The notes beneath the pieces were generated by a model. That model was given only the letters and a program-made list of their open reading frames with translations. It did no database searches and had not been told where the DNA came from. A stretch of 64,000 nucleotides of DNA from Vandammella animalimorsus (GTDB lineage: Bacteria > Pseudomonadota > Gammaproteobacteria > Burkholderiales > Burkholderiaceae_C): contig NZ_NSJF01000007.1 of the NCBI RefSeq assembly GCF_002285285.1, positions 53,417 through 117,416 of the forward strand, read 5' to 3'. Positions 9,766 to 19,710 of this stretch are shown piece after piece (the stretch's first letter is position 1; each line of letters begins with the position of its first letter). The position numbers were made by a program, and so were the translations under genes.

Positions 9766-10455
9766 ATGGCAATGCAGCAATACGATTTACAGGAACAGGA
9801 ACAGCTGGCGACCCTCAAGCACTTCTGGGATCGCTGGGGCAACTTGATCAGCGCCGCGCTGCTGGCCATCGTGGCCGTGGTGGCCGGGCTCAATGGCTAC
9901 CAGTACTGGCAGCGCAGCCAGGCGGCCAAGGCCGCAGTGCTGTACGACCAGGTTCTGCAGGCCACGGTGCAGAACCAGCAGGCGGTCGTGCAGCAAAGCC
10001 TGCAGGCCCTGCAGCAGAGCTTCCCCAAGACGGCCCAGGCCAGCCAGGCCACGCTGCTGGCAGGCAAACACCTGGTGCAACAGCAGGATTGGGCCGCTGC
10101 CGAACAGGCTTTTGATTGGCTGGCCCGCCACAGCAAGGACGAGGGCTTCAAAGCCCTGGCCGTGCTGCACAAGGCTTCGGTGCAGATGCAGCAGGAGCAG
10201 GGCGAGCAGGCGCTGGCCGCGCTGGATGCGCACAGCTTCCCCTATGAATTCAGGCCGCTGCGCGACGACCGCCGTGGCGACATTCTGCTTGGCCAAGGCA
10301 AGACGCAGGAGGCCATCAGCGCCTACCAGGCCGCTTTCGACGGGCTGGGGCCGTTCAGCCACTACCGCAGCGTCGTGCAAAGCAAGCTGACCGCGTTGGG
10401 CCAGCAGCCTGCGGCTGCTGCCCAAGCGCCTGCGGCTGCAGGCTCCAGCTCCTGA
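9766..10455 (+). CDS. yfgM: YfgM-like ancillary SecYEG translocon subunit
   Basis: The 229-residue protein has a short cytoplasmic N-terminus (MAMQQYDLQEQEQLATLKHFW), one transmembrane helix (residues about 27-46) and a periplasmic TPR-like domain, the layout of YfgM. In Escherichia coli YfgM associates with PpiD at the Sec translocon and helps periplasmic folding. It sits between hisS and bamB exactly as in other proteobacteria. The C-terminus is Ala-rich. The 100-bp gap upstream holds a small GC hairpin (CCCTTGC-GCC-GCAAGGG) with no T-tract. Confidence 0.9.
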   Translation: MAMQQYDLQEQEQLATLKHFWDRWGNLISAALLAIVAVVAGLNGYQYWQRSQAAKAAVLYDQVLQATVQNQQAVVQQSLQALQQSFPKTAQASQATLLAGKHLVQQQDWAAAEQAFDWLARHSKDEGFKALAVLHKASVQMQQEQGEQALAALDAHSFPYEFRPLRDDRRGDILLGQGKTQEAISAYQAAFDGLGPFSHYRSVVQSKLTALGQQPAAAAQAPAAAGSSS

Positions 10456-10538
10456 TGGGGCTGGGCCGCATGTGCCGCCAGGGTCGGCTGGCCTGTTGCC
10501 CGGGCAGGCCGGCCCGTTTCGATTTTTGGAGTCCAGAG

Positions 10539-11717
10539 ATGTCCGCTTTCTCTTCCTCTTTGTCGTGTTCTTCGCGCACGCCGGCGCGTCGCGCTGCTCG
10601 GGCGCTGGCTGTGTTGGCGCTGGCCGGGCAATTGGCGGCCTGCGCGATGTTCAGCAGCAGCAAGGCCCCCAAGCCGCGCGAGCTCGAACCCAACGAAGCG
10701 CGTTTTGCCGCCAGCCAGGTCTGGACGGCGCAGATTGGCAATCTGGGCAACATTGAGCTGCAGCCCTTGGTGCACCAGCTCTCGGTCACGCTGGCCACGG
10801 CTTCGGGCACGGTGATGAGCCTGCAGCCGACCACGGGCGAGCAGCTCTGGCAGGCCCGCGTGGGCGAGCGCCTGGTAGCCGGCGTCGGTGGCGATGGCCA
10901 AACCTTTGCCGTCATCAGCGCGCGCAATGAGGTTGTGGCCTTGCGCGATGGCCAGGTGCTGTGGCGCTATGCCCTGCCTGGGCGTTCGTTCACGCCGCCG
11001 TTGGTGGCCGGCGGGCGGGTTTTCGTCATCACGGCCGAGCGCGCGCTGTTGGCGCTGGATGCCGACAATGGCGCGCTGATCTGGGATCGCCCTGCGGACG
11101 ATGAAGAAAGCCTGGCGCTGCAGCAGGCCCTGCTGCTGACGGCCGTGGGCGATACGCTGGTGGCGGGCTTTTCGGGCCGCGTCGTCGGCATTGATCCAGA
11201 TACAGGCACGTTGCGCTGGGAGGCCAACGTGGCCGTGCCGCGCGGCATCAACGACATCGAGCGCCTGGTGGACGTGGTTGGCCATTTCAGCCGCGAGGAT
11301 TCCAGCCTGTGCGTGCAGGCCTTCCAGGCGGCCATTGGCTGCGTCGATGCACGCTCGGGCAGCACGAGTTGGAGCCAGCGCCTCAATGGCGCAGTGGGGG
11401 TGCATGGCGATGGACAGACGGTCTACAGCGTCGATGCCACAGGTCGCATTCAGGCCTGGAGCCGGCAGGATGGGCATCAGCAATGGTTGTCTGACCGGCT
11501 CCAGTACCGCCAGTTGACTGCGCCGCTGCGCCTGGGCCGCGTGTTGGCCGTGGGCGATGCCAGCGGCTGGCTGCATTTGCTTGAGGGCAGTGATGGCAGC
11601 CCGCTCAACCGTTTCCAGACCAACCGCTCAGGCTTGCGCATCGCGCCGGTCTATGCGGGCAATACGCTGATTGCCATCAGCAACAACGGCACGGTGTACG
11701 GCTTCAGGCCTGATTGA
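10539..11717 (+). CDS. bamB: Outer membrane assembly lipoprotein BamB
   Basis: BamB is a beta-propeller lipoprotein of the BAM complex that inserts outer-membrane proteins. The 392-residue product has a signal peptide with lipobox LAACA, then PQQ-like beta-propeller repeats ([59 protein letters not shown]). The ATG at 10539 was chosen because it starts the signal peptide, while the upstream reading from 10455 overlaps yfgM with an unrelated tail. The gene lies between yfgM and der, its conserved place. Confidence 0.95.
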   Translation: MSAFSSSLSCSSRTPARRAARALAVLALAGQLAACAMFSSSKAPKPRELEPNEARFAASQVWTAQIGNLGNIELQPLVHQLSVTLATASGTVMSLQPTTGEQLWQARVGERLVAGVGGDGQTFAVISARNEVVALRDGQVLWRYALPGRSFTPPLVAGGRVFVITAERALLALDADNGALIWDRPADDEESLALQQALLLTAVGDTLVAGFSGRVVGIDPDTGTLRWEANVAVPRGINDIERLVDVVGHFSREDSSLCVQAFQAAIGCVDARSGSTSWSQRLNGAVGVHGDGQTVYSVDATGRIQAWSRQDGHQQWLSDRLQYRQLTAPLRLGRVLAVGDASGWLHLLEGSDGSPLNRFQTNRSGLRIAPVYAGNTLIAISNNGTVYGFRPD

Positions 11718-11829
11718 TCCCCAACAATTCATTGAGTACGGTGCCGCTGGGCTTTGCCTCGCCCGTACCCGCTTGAGCGGGCAAGAGGGCGCTGGCCCAT
11801 TACCTGCTTTACAACCAAGGACGATTGCC

Positions 11830-13182
11830 ATGCTTCCGGTCATTGCTTTGGTGGGCCGGCCCAATGTGGGCAAGTCCACGCTGTTCAACCGCCTCACGCG
11901 CACGCGCGATGCCATCGTGGCCGACTTCGCCGGGCTGACGCGCGACCGGCACTACGGCACGGCGCGCTGGGGTGCGCGCCAGTTCATCGTCGTGGACACT
12001 GGCGGGCTGGAGGACAGCGCCGAAGGCGCGATCTTCGAGAAGATGGCTGGCCAGACGCAGCAGGCGATTGCCGAGGCCGACCTGGTGATGTTCCTGGTCG
12101 ATGTGCGCGCCGGCCTGGCCGGACAGGATCAGGAAATTGCGCGCTACCTGCGCCGTCTGGGCAAGCCCACGCTGCTGGTGGCCAACAAGGCCGAGGGCAT
12201 GAAAAGCGGCGCGCAGCTGTCTGAGTTCTATGAGCTGGGCCTGGGGCCGGTGTATGCCGTCTCGGCCGCGCATGGTCAGGGGGTGCGCGATCTGCTGGAG
12301 CTGGCCGCCGAGCAGCTGCCGCCCGAGCCGCAGCCAGACGATGCCGCCGGCGATGGCGACGCCCAAGAGCAAGCCGCGCCCATCCGCATTGCTGTGGCTG
12401 GCCGGCCCAACGCTGGCAAGTCCACGCTGATCAATGCCTGGTTGGGCGAGGATCGGCTGGTGACTTTCGACATGCCGGGCACAACGCGCGACGCCATTCG
12501 CGTGCCCATCGAACGCGGCGCGCAGCGCTATGAGCTGATCGACACCGCCGGCCTGCGTCGCAAAGGCAAGGTGTTCGAGGCGGTGGAGAAGTTTTCCGTG
12601 GTCAAGACCTTGCAGGCCATCGAGGGCGCGCAGGTGGTGGTGCTGGTCATCGATGCCACGCAGGGCGTGACCGACCAGGATGCGCACATCGCCGGCTTCA
12701 TTCTGGAGTCTGGGCGGGCTGTGGTCGTGGCCATCAACAAATGGGACGCGCTGGATCGCTATCAGCGCGAGCAGTTGGCGCGGTCGCTGGAGCTGCGCCT
12801 GGGCTTCATGCGCTTTGCGCCGGTCAAGCACATCTCGGCACTCAAGCGCCAGGGGCTGGAGCCTTTGTGGAAGGCCATCGACGCGGCCTATGCTGCGGCC
12901 ACACGCAAAATGCCCACAGCCAAGCTCACGCGCTTGTTGCAAGAAGCCGTGCAATACCAGGCGCCACGCAAGAGCGGCATGTTCCGCCCCAAGCCGCGTT
13001 ATGCCCACCAGGGCGGCATGAACCCGCCGGTGATCGTGATCCACGGCAACTCGCTGGACCATCTGGACCAGGCCTACCGGCGCTTTCTGGAAACCTGGTT
13101 CCGCAAGGCCTTCAAGCTTGAGGGCACGCCGCTGCGCATCGAGCTGCGCACCAGCGACAACCCTTACGCGGACAAGTCCTGA
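11830..13182 (+). CDS. der: Ribosome biogenesis GTPase Der (EngA)
   Basis: Der has two tandem GTPase domains and a C-terminal KH-like domain and matures the 50S subunit. Both G1 motifs are visible (GRPNVGKST near residue 9; GRPNAGKST near 194), as are both G3 (DTAGL/DTGGL) and G4 (NKAEG, NKWD) motifs, and the KH region with the typical [24 protein letters not shown]. Length is 450 residues. The ATG at 11830 gives the standard [17 protein letters not shown] start. The last base of its TGA stop is also the first base of a 163-bp repeat element. Confidence 0.97.
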   Translation: MLPVIALVGRPNVGKSTLFNRLTRTRDAIVADFAGLTRDRHYGTARWGARQFIVVDTGGLEDSAEGAIFEKMAGQTQQAIAEADLVMFLVDVRAGLAGQDQEIARYLRRLGKPTLLVANKAEGMKSGAQLSEFYELGLGPVYAVSAAHGQGVRDLLELAAEQLPPEPQPDDAAGDGDAQEQAAPIRIAVAGRPNAGKSTLINAWLGEDRLVTFDMPGTTRDAIRVPIERGAQRYELIDTAGLRRKGKVFEAVEKFSVVKTLQAIEGAQVVVLVIDATQGVTDQDAHIAGFILESGRAVVVAINKWDALDRYQREQLARSLELRLGFMRFAPVKHISALKRQGLEPLWKAIDAAYAAATRKMPTAKLTRLLQEAVQYQAPRKSGMFRPKPRYAHQGGMNPPVIVIHGNSLDHLDQAYRRFLETWFRKAFKLEGTPLRIELRTSDNPYADKS

Positions 13183-13344
13183 GAGCCTGTTCAAAATCCC
13201 TGCACGGCGTGCAATCAAGCGGATTTGGGCGGTCTGCTGCGTTGCAAAGCCTCGCCATAGCTCCAGCTATGGCTGCGTTTTGCGCCTTGCAGCCCATCCC
13301 AAACCGCTTCTTGCCCGCTCGCGCCGAGATTTTGAACAGGCTCT
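13182..13344. repeat. Family-1 MITE-like element, copy 2 (163 bp)
   Basis: It carries the same 17-bp terminal inverted repeat as 3315-3488 (AGAGCCTGTTCAAAATC), and lies in the opposite orientation. The left end begins at the A of the der TGA stop. The interior includes the shared palindrome GCCATAGCTCCAGCTATGGC. It shortens copy 1 by about 11 bp in the middle. The remaining gap to hfq (13345-13580) holds a small inverted repeat, CTCAAGC-CCAAC-GCTTGAG, at 13513-13531 and no gene I can support. Confidence 0.88.
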
Positions 13345-13580
13345 GAGCTTTACGCTTGGCGGCTTTTCTTGCTGCTTGCGGCGCGCATGGCCTTGTCATC
13401 GCCGGCGCCTGCATCGGCAGACGGGGGGAAATGGCGCAAAAGCCTGCGGGTTTGCACGTAAGTAGCAGCACTGTGTTAAGGTGCCGCCTTTCGCTTTCTT
13501 CTTAGAACAGGTTCTCAAGCCCAACGCTTGAGGCCCGCCCCAAGAGGCCTGCCCAGGCCTCTTCAACACGGAGCTATATC

Positions 13581-13853
13581 GTGAGCAATAAAGGCCAACT
13601 GTTGCAGGATCCCTTTTTGAATGCCCTGCGCCGCGAGCACATCCCGGTGTCGATCTATCTGGTCAACGGCATCAAGCTGCAAGGGCAGATCGAGTCCTTT
13701 GACCAATACGTGGTGCTGCTGCGCAATACCGTCACTCAGATGGTTTACAAGCACGCCATCTCGACCATCGTGCCGGCCCGTCCGGTCAACTTTGCCTCGC
13801 TGTCGGCCGAGCAGGCCGGCGCGGCTGAGAAAAAAGCAGCAGGCCAAGCCTGA
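13581..13853 (+). CDS. hfq: RNA chaperone Hfq
   Basis: Hfq is a hexameric Sm-like protein that pairs small RNAs with mRNAs. The 90-residue product starts at GTG 13581 with GGAG upstream, giving [30 protein letters not shown]. Sm1 ([16 protein letters not shown]) and Sm2 ([14 protein letters not shown]) are intact, including the Tyr-Lys-His RNA-binding motif. The C-terminal tail is short (about 17 residues), as in many betaproteobacteria. It starts the hfq-hflX-hflK-hflC block, but a terminator hairpin follows it. Confidence 0.97.
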   Translation: MSNKGQLLQDPFLNALRREHIPVSIYLVNGIKLQGQIESFDQYVVLLRNTVTQMVYKHAISTIVPARPVNFASLSAEQAGAAEKKAAGQA

Positions 13854-13929
13854 TGATGCAGGGCCAAGCAGGCGGCGCAGTGCCCCAGGGCATGTCACTG
13901 CTGAACTTGGCCTTTGCGCTGTTCTCGAT

Positions 13930-13969
13930 TCAGGGCCTGTCTGCGCAGCAGCAGGCCCTGAGTTTTTTG
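13930..13969 (+). terminator. Rho-independent terminator after hfq
   Basis: A perfect 10-bp stem (TCAGGGCCTG at 13930-13939, CAGGCCCTGA at 13952-13961) with a 12-base loop is followed by GTTTTTTG. It lies between hfq and hflX and would allow hfq to be made in excess of the hfl genes, either by full or partial termination. Confidence 0.82.
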
Positions 13970-14020
13970 TCCCGCCCAATGCATGGCATGCGCCATGCCC
14001 GTACAGGAACCTGATCCGTC

Positions 14021-15253
14021 TTGAGCAAGAACACGTTTGCCATCACCCCTGAGCCAACGCCTACGGCCGTGCTGGTCGGGGTGGATTTTGGCGAGGCCCA
14101 TTTCGACCATGAACTCGATGAGCTGGCGCAGCTGGCGCTGACGGCGGGCCTGCAGCCGTGTGAGCGCATCGTCGTCAAGCGCAAATTCCCCGATGCGGCG
14201 CTGTTCATCGGCAAGGGCAAGGTCGAGGAGCTTAAGGCCCTGGCCATGGGCCATGGCGCCAGCGAGATCATCTTCGACCAGGCCTTAAGCCCTGCGCAGC
14301 AGCGCAACCTGGAGCGCGAGATTGGCCTGCCGGTGTACGACCGCACGTTTTTGATCCTGGAAATTTTTGCCCAGCGCGCCCGCAGCCACGAAGGCAAACT
14401 GCAGGTTGAGCTGGCCCGGCTGCAGTATCTGAGCACGCGCCTGGTGCGGCGTTGGTCGCACCTGGAGCGCCAGCGCGGCGGCATCGGCGCGCGCGGCGGC
14501 CCAGGCGAGACGCAGATCGAGCTGGACCGACGCATGATTGGCGACGCCATCAAGCGCGTGCGCGATCGCCTGGCCAAGCTCAAGAAGCAGCGCAGCACGC
14601 AGCGCCGCCAGCGCCAGCGCAACCAAGTGCCCAGCATCTCGCTGGTGGGCTACACCAACGCGGGCAAGTCCTCGCTGTTCAATGCGCTGGTCAAGGCCCG
14701 CAGCTATGCGGCCGACCAGCTGTTTGCCACGCTGGACACCACCACCCGCCAGCTGTATTTGCAAGAGGCGGGCATGGCCGTGTCGCTGTCGGATACGGTG
14801 GGCTTCATCCGCGATTTGCCGCACGGCCTGGTCGAGGCCTTTCAAGCCACCTTGCAAGAAGCGGTCGATGCCGACCTGCTGCTGCACGTGGTGGATGCGG
14901 CCAATGCGCAATTCCCCGAGCAGGTGCAGCAGGTGCAAAAAGTGCTCGAAGAAATTGGCGCAGCGCAAATCCCGCAGCTGCTGGTGTTCAACAAGATCGA
15001 CAGCCTGCCGCCCGAGCGTCAGCCGCGCAGCCTGCGCGACACCATGGAGATGGGCGGCGTGCAGGTGCCGCGCGTGTTCATCAGCGCCCAGACCGGCCAG
15101 GGGCTCGATGGCCTGCGCCAGGCCCTGGCCCAATGGTGCCTGCAGTATCGGGGCGATGATGGCTCGCACGAGGCCGATGGCCGGGCATCGGAAGAGGGCA
15201 TCCAAGGGGCGGGCGATGCGCAGGCAGGAGCCTCGGGCAGCGATGCCCTGTAA
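14021..15253 (+). CDS. hflX: Ribosome-associated GTPase HflX
   Basis: HflX binds the 50S subunit and splits stalled ribosomes under heat stress. The 410-residue protein has the N-terminal HflX domain (LVGVDFGEAHFDHELDELAQLA), the helical glycine-rich hinge GGIGARGGPGETQIELDRR, and a GTPase domain with G1 GYTNAGKSS, G3 DTVGFI and G4 NKID. No ATG is available at the right place; the TTG at 14021 gives MSKNTFAITPEP, the expected N-terminus. The C-terminal 35 residues are an acidic/Gly-rich tail of low conservation. Confidence 0.94.
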   Translation: MSKNTFAITPEPTPTAVLVGVDFGEAHFDHELDELAQLALTAGLQPCERIVVKRKFPDAALFIGKGKVEELKALAMGHGASEIIFDQALSPAQQRNLEREIGLPVYDRTFLILEIFAQRARSHEGKLQVELARLQYLSTRLVRRWSHLERQRGGIGARGGPGETQIELDRRMIGDAIKRVRDRLAKLKKQRSTQRRQRQRNQVPSISLVGYTNAGKSSLFNALVKARSYAADQLFATLDTTTRQLYLQEAGMAVSLSDTVGFIRDLPHGLVEAFQATLQEAVDADLLLHVVDAANAQFPEQVQQVQKVLEEIGAAQIPQLLVFNKIDSLPPERQPRSLRDTMEMGGVQVPRVFISAQTGQGLDGLRQALAQWCLQYRGDDGSHEADGRASEEGIQGAGDAQAGASGSDAL

Positions 15254-15435
15254 TGGCCTGGGGAATACCTGAGCCCTGTGCTTTTTGGGCACAATCGCGG
15301 CTTTTGCCGCCACGCGGAGGCCTGCGCGCAAGCCGGTGGCTTGCACGGCCTGGCGCCCTGCATGGCGCCGTGCGCCTTCTGGCCCGGCCATGCGCAGTGC
15401 GCGCCACACGAGATTCAACCAACGAGACTGAGTGA

Positions 15436-16863
15436 ATGACTGCATTACCACGCCGCCAAGGTTTGGCGCGCTTTCTGGAGCGGCTGCGCGCCCTGTTGAA
15501 CCTCAACGACCCAGGCTGGGGCAGGGATGCGGGGGCTGGCCAGTCCGGCAGTGGTGCGCGCGGCGGCAATGGCGCTGGGGGCGCTGATCAGGGCGATGCC
15601 TTGCCGCCGCCCCCACCGCCACCAATGCCGCCTCGCCCCCCTGCAGGCCCGCAAGGCGGCCCCCGGGGCGGGCAGCAGCAGCCACCCGATCTGAGTGAGC
15701 TGATGGGGGATTTGAACCGCAAGCTCTCCAACCTGCTGGGGGGGCAGGGCGGACGCCGCCCGCCGGGCGGCCCGCGCGGTGGCATGCCTGGCGGTTTCAA
15801 GCCGCCTAGCATTTCTGGCGGCTTGGTGTCACTGGTGGCCGTGGTGCTGCTGGGCCTGTGGCTGGCCTCGGGCTTTTTTGTGGTGCAGGAAGGTCACAAC
15901 GCAGTCATCTTGCGCTTTGGCAAGTACCAGAGCACCGTGCCAGCTGGCCTGCGCTACCGCCTGCCCTCGCCCATTGGCAGCCATGAGATTGTGGACATGC
16001 GCATCCAGCCGCTGGCCGTGGGCTCGAACAATATGCTGCCGGCCACGGGCCTGAACGAGCACGCCATGCTGACCAAGGACGAGAACATCGTCGAGGTGCG
16101 CTTTAACGTGCAATACCGCATCACCAATGCCGAGAACTGGAAGTTCAATGCGCAAAACCCGCAGGGCGCGCTGGTGTCTGCGGCCGAGACGGCGGTGCGG
16201 GAAGTCATAGGCGACATGACCATGGACGAGGCCCTGGCCAACCGCCGCGCCGAAATCGCCCCTGGCGTGCGCGAGATCATGCAGGAGATTGTGGATCGCT
16301 ACCGCTTGGGCGTGACGGTGGTGGCCATCAACATGCAGGACAGCGGCGTGCTGCCGCCCGAGAGTGTGCGCGCAGCCTTCGACGACGTGCTGCGCGCCGA
16401 TCAGGAGCGCGAGCGCGCCAAGAACGACGCCGAGGCCTACGCCAACCGCATCATCCCGCGCGCTGTGGGTGAGGCCGCGCGCATCAAGGAGGAAGCCCAG
16501 GGCTATCGCCTGCGCGTGATGGCCGAATCCGAGGGCGATGCCGCGCGCTTCTCGGCCGTGCTGGGCGCTTATCGCCAGGCGCCGGCCGTCACGCGCGAGC
16601 GCATGTACCTGGAGACCATGGAGGAGATCTACAAGAAGAGCAGCAAGGTGCTGCTCGACGGCGGCGATGGCGGCAACAACCTGGTCTATTTGCCGCTGGA
16701 CAAGCTGATGGAGCAAAGCGCCGCCGCCGCAGTGCGCAGCCACGCGGCCGCCGCAGAAGGCACGGCCAGCGCCGAGGCCGCCAGTGCACCCGCCGCGCCC
16801 AGCGCGGGCTACGCCCCGGCCGCGCCGCAGGGCACCCGCCGCCCCACCCGGGAATCGCGCTGA
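15436..16863 (+). CDS. hflK: FtsH protease modulator HflK
   Basis: HflK and HflC form a large membrane vault around the FtsH protease and restrict its access to substrates. The 475-residue product has a Gly/Pro-rich N-terminal cytoplasmic tail (about residues 30-125, with PPPPPPPMPPRPP), one transmembrane helix (LVSLVAVVLLGLWLASGFFVV, about 133-153) and a SPFH/band 7 domain (GHNAVILRFGKYQSTVPAGLRYRLPSP). It closes with an Ala-rich tail. The 182-bp gap before it contains short GC-rich repeats and no gene. Confidence 0.95.
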   Translation: MTALPRRQGLARFLERLRALLNLNDPGWGRDAGAGQSGSGARGGNGAGGADQGDALPPPPPPPMPPRPPAGPQGGPRGGQQQPPDLSELMGDLNRKLSNLLGGQGGRRPPGGPRGGMPGGFKPPSISGGLVSLVAVVLLGLWLASGFFVVQEGHNAVILRFGKYQSTVPAGLRYRLPSPIGSHEIVDMRIQPLAVGSNNMLPATGLNEHAMLTKDENIVEVRFNVQYRITNAENWKFNAQNPQGALVSAAETAVREVIGDMTMDEALANRRAEIAPGVREIMQEIVDRYRLGVTVVAINMQDSGVLPPESVRAAFDDVLRADQERERAKNDAEAYANRIIPRAVGEAARIKEEAQGYRLRVMAESEGDAARFSAVLGAYRQAPAVTRERMYLETMEEIYKKSSKVLLDGGDGGNNLVYLPLDKLMEQSAAAAVRSHAAAAEGTASAEAASAPAAPSAGYAPAAPQGTRRPTRESR

Positions 16864-16891
16864 ACGCAGCCCTTAGCAAGAGGAATCAATC

Positions 16892-17923
16892 ATGAATCGA
16901 ATTGGGTTTTGGGTGGTGTCGCTGCTGCTGTTGCTGGCAGCGGCCAGTTCGGTGCTGTTCGTCGTGGACGAGCGCCGCTACGGGGTGGTGTACCACCTCA
17001 GTGAGATCAGCCGCGTCGTCAAGCAGCCGGGCCTGCACGTCAAGTGGCTGCCAGCGCCGTTCCAGACGGTGGACTATCTGGACAAGCGCCTGCTGACGTT
17101 GGAGAGCCCTTCGCTGGAGCCGACGCTGACGGAGGAAAAGCAATGGGTGGTGATCGACTGGTATGTGCGCTGGCGCATCACCGACCCCGAGGCCTACATC
17201 CGCAGCGTGGGCCGCACCGAGGAAGCCGGCGCCGCGCAGCTCGGCCGCGTGGTGCGCAGCGCCTTCCAGGAGGAAGTCAACCGCCGCACCGTGCGCCAGC
17301 TGCTCTCCGAGGATCGGCGTGGCCTGATGCAGGACGTGCTGCGCCAGGTCTCCGAAAGCGTTGGCGGCAGCCCCGTCGAAGGCAGCAAGCCTGCATCGGA
17401 CGCCGCCAGCGCCACCAGCGCTGAGCAGCCTGTGGCGCAAGACGGCGCTCAGGCTGCCGAGGCCAAGGTGGAGCTCGACGAGCATGGTCAGGCGCGCGTC
17501 AAGCTCTCTTGGGGCATCGAAATCGTTGATGTGCGCATCACCCGCGTTGACTACTCCAAGGACATCACCGAATCCGTCTTCAAGCGCATGGAGGCCGAGC
17601 GCACCCGCGAGGCCAACCGCCTGCGCTCCGAAGGCCAGGCCGAGGGCGAGCGCATCCGCGCCAATGCCGACCGCCAGCGCACCGAGACCCTGGCTGCGGC
17701 CTACCGCGAGGCTCAGGAAATCCGCGCGCAAGGCGACAGCGCCGCCACGGAAACCTTTGCCCGGGCTTACAGCCAGGATCCGGACTTCGCCCAGTTCTAC
17801 CGCAGCCTGCAGGCCTACCGCAGCAGCCTGGGCAAGCCGGGCGATGTGATGGTGCTCGACCCCAACGAGTCCGAGTTCTTCAAGGCCATGCGCACTCCTG
17901 GCGCTGAGGGCCGCAGGCCCTGA
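16892..17923 (+). CDS. hflC: FtsH protease modulator HflC
   Basis: The partner of HflK, 343 residues, with an N-terminal transmembrane helix (VVSLLLLLAAASSVLFVVDERRYGVVY) and a SPFH domain ending in the coiled ERTREANRLRSEGQAEGERIRA segment. An Ala/Ser-rich insert of roughly 40 residues (about 158-200, GSKPASDAASATSAEQP) interrupts the SPFH domain; it is longer than in Escherichia coli HflC. The start has AGAGGA a few bases upstream, and the gene follows hflK by 28 bp, so the two are surely co-transcribed. Confidence 0.95.
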   Translation: MNRIGFWVVSLLLLLAAASSVLFVVDERRYGVVYHLSEISRVVKQPGLHVKWLPAPFQTVDYLDKRLLTLESPSLEPTLTEEKQWVVIDWYVRWRITDPEAYIRSVGRTEEAGAAQLGRVVRSAFQEEVNRRTVRQLLSEDRRGLMQDVLRQVSESVGGSPVEGSKPASDAASATSAEQPVAQDGAQAAEAKVELDEHGQARVKLSWGIEIVDVRITRVDYSKDITESVFKRMEAERTREANRLRSEGQAEGERIRANADRQRTETLAAAYREAQEIRAQGDSAATETFARAYSQDPDFAQFYRSLQAYRSSLGKPGDVMVLDPNESEFFKAMRTPGAEGRRP

Positions 17924-18101
17924 TGGCAGTGGCGCGCCGGCGCAGTGCGCCCGGCCCAGACCCCTTTGCCAAAACCCTTTTGGAGGGCCTGCACGAATGC
18001 GCAGCGCACACTTTGCCGCTGCGATTCGTACAGACATTTCTTTGGCCGCCGCGTGGCCATGCCGCTTTTTGCGCGACGGCCGCGCCCGACCCAACGACCC
18101 T

Positions 18102-18287
18102 ATGCACGCCGAAACCTTGCTGCTGGCCTTGGGGCTGGTGTTCATCATTGAAGGCCTGCTGCCCTTTTTGGCGCCAGGCGCCTGGCAGCGCTGGATGCAG
18201 CAGATTGCGCAGCAAAGCCAAGCCAGTGTGCGCGGGCTGGGCCTGATCAGCATCCTGCTGGGGCTGGCCTTGCTGTGGCTGTGGTGA
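18102..18287 (+). CDS. Small DUF2065 membrane protein (YjeT family)
   Basis: The 61-residue product ([28 protein letters not shown] at the start) has two hydrophobic helices joined by a short polar stretch, the DUF2065/YjeT pattern. The gene follows hflC in many proteobacteria, where hisZ and purA usually come next; here lspA follows instead. Its function is unknown. The ATG at 18102 was chosen over upstream in-frame starts because it gives the family start. The 178 bp between hflC and this gene show a small hairpin (CCAAAA-CCC-TTTTGG) and no other gene. Confidence 0.85.
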   Translation: MHAETLLLALGLVFIIEGLLPFLAPGAWQRWMQQIAQQSQASVRGLGLISILLGLALLWLW

Positions 18288-18324
18288 CGCGGCGCCCGCG
18301 ACGGCTCCAACGATTGGACAATTT

Positions 18325-18846
18325 ATGAGTGTCTCTTCTTCCTCTGGGCAGCCCGCCAACGGGGCGCGCCCGTTCTGGCGCTGGCTTGCGCTGGCGTTGC
18401 TGGTGGTGGTGCTCGACCAACTGAGCAAGCAGTGGATCCTGCAGCATTACCGCTGGGGCGAGTTCACGCCGGTGACGCAGTTCTTCAACATCGTGCGGGC
18501 CCACAACACCGGGGCGGCGTTTTCGTTTCTGGCCGGCCAAGGCGGCTGGCAGCGCTGGTTTTTCGTGGCCATTGCCGCACTGGCGGCGCTGTTCATCCTT
18601 TGGCAGCTGCGTGCGCATGGCCAGCAACGCCTGGCCTCGGCGGCGCTGGCCTTGATTCTGGGCGGCGCCATTGGTAATGTGATCGACCGCATTGCCCACG
18701 GCTATGTGGTGGACTTTCTGGACTTTCATTGGCGGGGGACGCATTTCCCCGCCTTCAATGTGGCCGACATGGCCATTACGCTGGGTGTCGTGGGCGTGCT
18801 GCTGGCTGAATGGCTGCGCTGGCGCCAGGAGCGGGCCGCCCGTTGA
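18325..18846 (+). CDS. lspA: Lipoprotein signal peptidase II
   Basis: LspA is the inner-membrane aspartyl protease that cleaves prolipoproteins after lipid attachment. The 173-residue sequence has four transmembrane helices and the family motifs [15 protein letters not shown], the first catalytic Asp in [18 protein letters not shown] and the second in FNVADMAIT. LspA is usually next to ileS and ribF; neither is here. At least three predicted lipoproteins in the window (PilF, BamB, the esterase) would be substrates. Confidence 0.95.
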   Translation: MSVSSSSGQPANGARPFWRWLALALLVVVLDQLSKQWILQHYRWGEFTPVTQFFNIVRAHNTGAAFSFLAGQGGWQRWFFVAIAALAALFILWQLRAHGQQRLASAALALILGGAIGNVIDRIAHGYVVDFLDFHWRGTHFPAFNVADMAITLGVVGVLLAEWLRWRQERAAR

Positions 18847-18878
18847 AAAGCAAGCTGTTGATGATTAGGAGTTTTGCC

Positions 18879-19601
18879 ATGAACCCATCCACTTCCATCA
18901 CCGATGATCTACTTGCCCAATTGCGCGGCATGCCGCTGGCGCAGTTGGCGCAGCAGCTGGGCGTGAGCGAGCAGCAGACGCAAAGCGCTGTGGAAACAGC
19001 CGTGCCATTTCTGCTTGGCGCTCTGGGCCAGAACGCCGCCCAGCCTGAAGGGGCGCAGGCGTTGTTTGGCGCGCTGGAGCGCGACCATGCGACTGCGCCG
19101 CAGGCGGCAGCGGGCATGCCCGATCTGAGCGGCTTGCTGGGGGCCGTGCTCGGCGGCGCTGGCGGCGCGGGCATGGCTGGCGCCCTGGGCGGTTTGCTCG
19201 GCGGCGCGGGTGGCGCTGCTGCCGCTGCTGCCGCGCCCGCACCTTCTGGCCGCTTCAATGCCGAGGGCATTCTGGGCCACATCCTGGGCGGTAAGAAGGC
19301 CCAGGCGGAGAGCGGTCTGAGCCAGGCCACAGGCCTGGACAGCGCCATGGTGCACAAGCTGCTGCTGATGCTGGCGCCTTTGGTCATGGGCTATCTGGGG
19401 CGCCAAATCACCAGTGGCCGGGCTTCGTCTGCCGATGCCCTGGGCTCGCTGCTGGGCCGCGAGCGCAGCCAAGTACGCCAGCGCGGCGGCGCTGCAGGCG
19501 GCCTGCTGGGGGCCGTTCTGGATCAGAACGGCGACGGCAAGCTGGACATGGGCGATGTGCTCAAGCTCGGCGCGCAATTCCTGGGCGGCAAGCGTCGCTG
19601 A
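18879..19601 (+). CDS. DUF937 protein of unknown function
   Basis: A 240-residue protein with an N-terminal DUF937-type helical domain (ITDDLLAQLRGMPLAQLAQQLGVSEQQTQSAVETAVPFLLGAL), a Gly/Ala-rich middle (about residues 85-125) and a second helical half ending in LDQNGDGKLDMGDVLKLGAQFLGG, which looks like a calcium-binding dockerin/EF-hand-like DxNxDGxLD loop. AGGAG lies 8 bp before the ATG at 18879. The gene is probably monocistronic, with a strong terminator 70 bp after it. The function of the family is not known to me. Confidence 0.78.
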   Translation: MNPSTSITDDLLAQLRGMPLAQLAQQLGVSEQQTQSAVETAVPFLLGALGQNAAQPEGAQALFGALERDHATAPQAAAGMPDLSGLLGAVLGGAGGAGMAGALGGLLGGAGGAAAAAAAPAPSGRFNAEGILGHILGGKKAQAESGLSQATGLDSAMVHKLLLMLAPLVMGYLGRQITSGRASSADALGSLLGRERSQVRQRGGAAGGLLGAVLDQNGDGKLDMGDVLKLGAQFLGGKRR

Positions 19602-19670
19602 AGTTCAGGGGCTATTGAGATTCAGTATTGCGGCGGTGTTTTCGGTCAAGAACCGGAATCTGCGGCGTTG

Positions 19671-19710
19671 AAAATGCTTGCAAGCTTGTATGCCTTGCAA
19701 GCATTTTTGT
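19671..19710 (+). terminator. Strong rho-independent terminator
   Basis: A perfect 14-bp stem (AAAATGCTTGCAAG at 19671-19684, CTTGCAAGCATTTT at 19694-19707) with a 9-base loop and a following TGTTTTG ends transcription of the DUF937 gene. The rest of 19711-19911 shows no gene I can support. Confidence 0.9.

Noticed and set aside
8046..9893. 615-codon minus-strand frame
   Set aside because: It is the antisense shadow of hisS; the composition is that of complemented codons (Leu/Gly/Gln/His-rich) and no motif is visible.
17923..18246. 107-codon frame between hflC and lspA
   Set aside because: It overlaps the DUF2065 gene, which has a conserved sequence in another frame.
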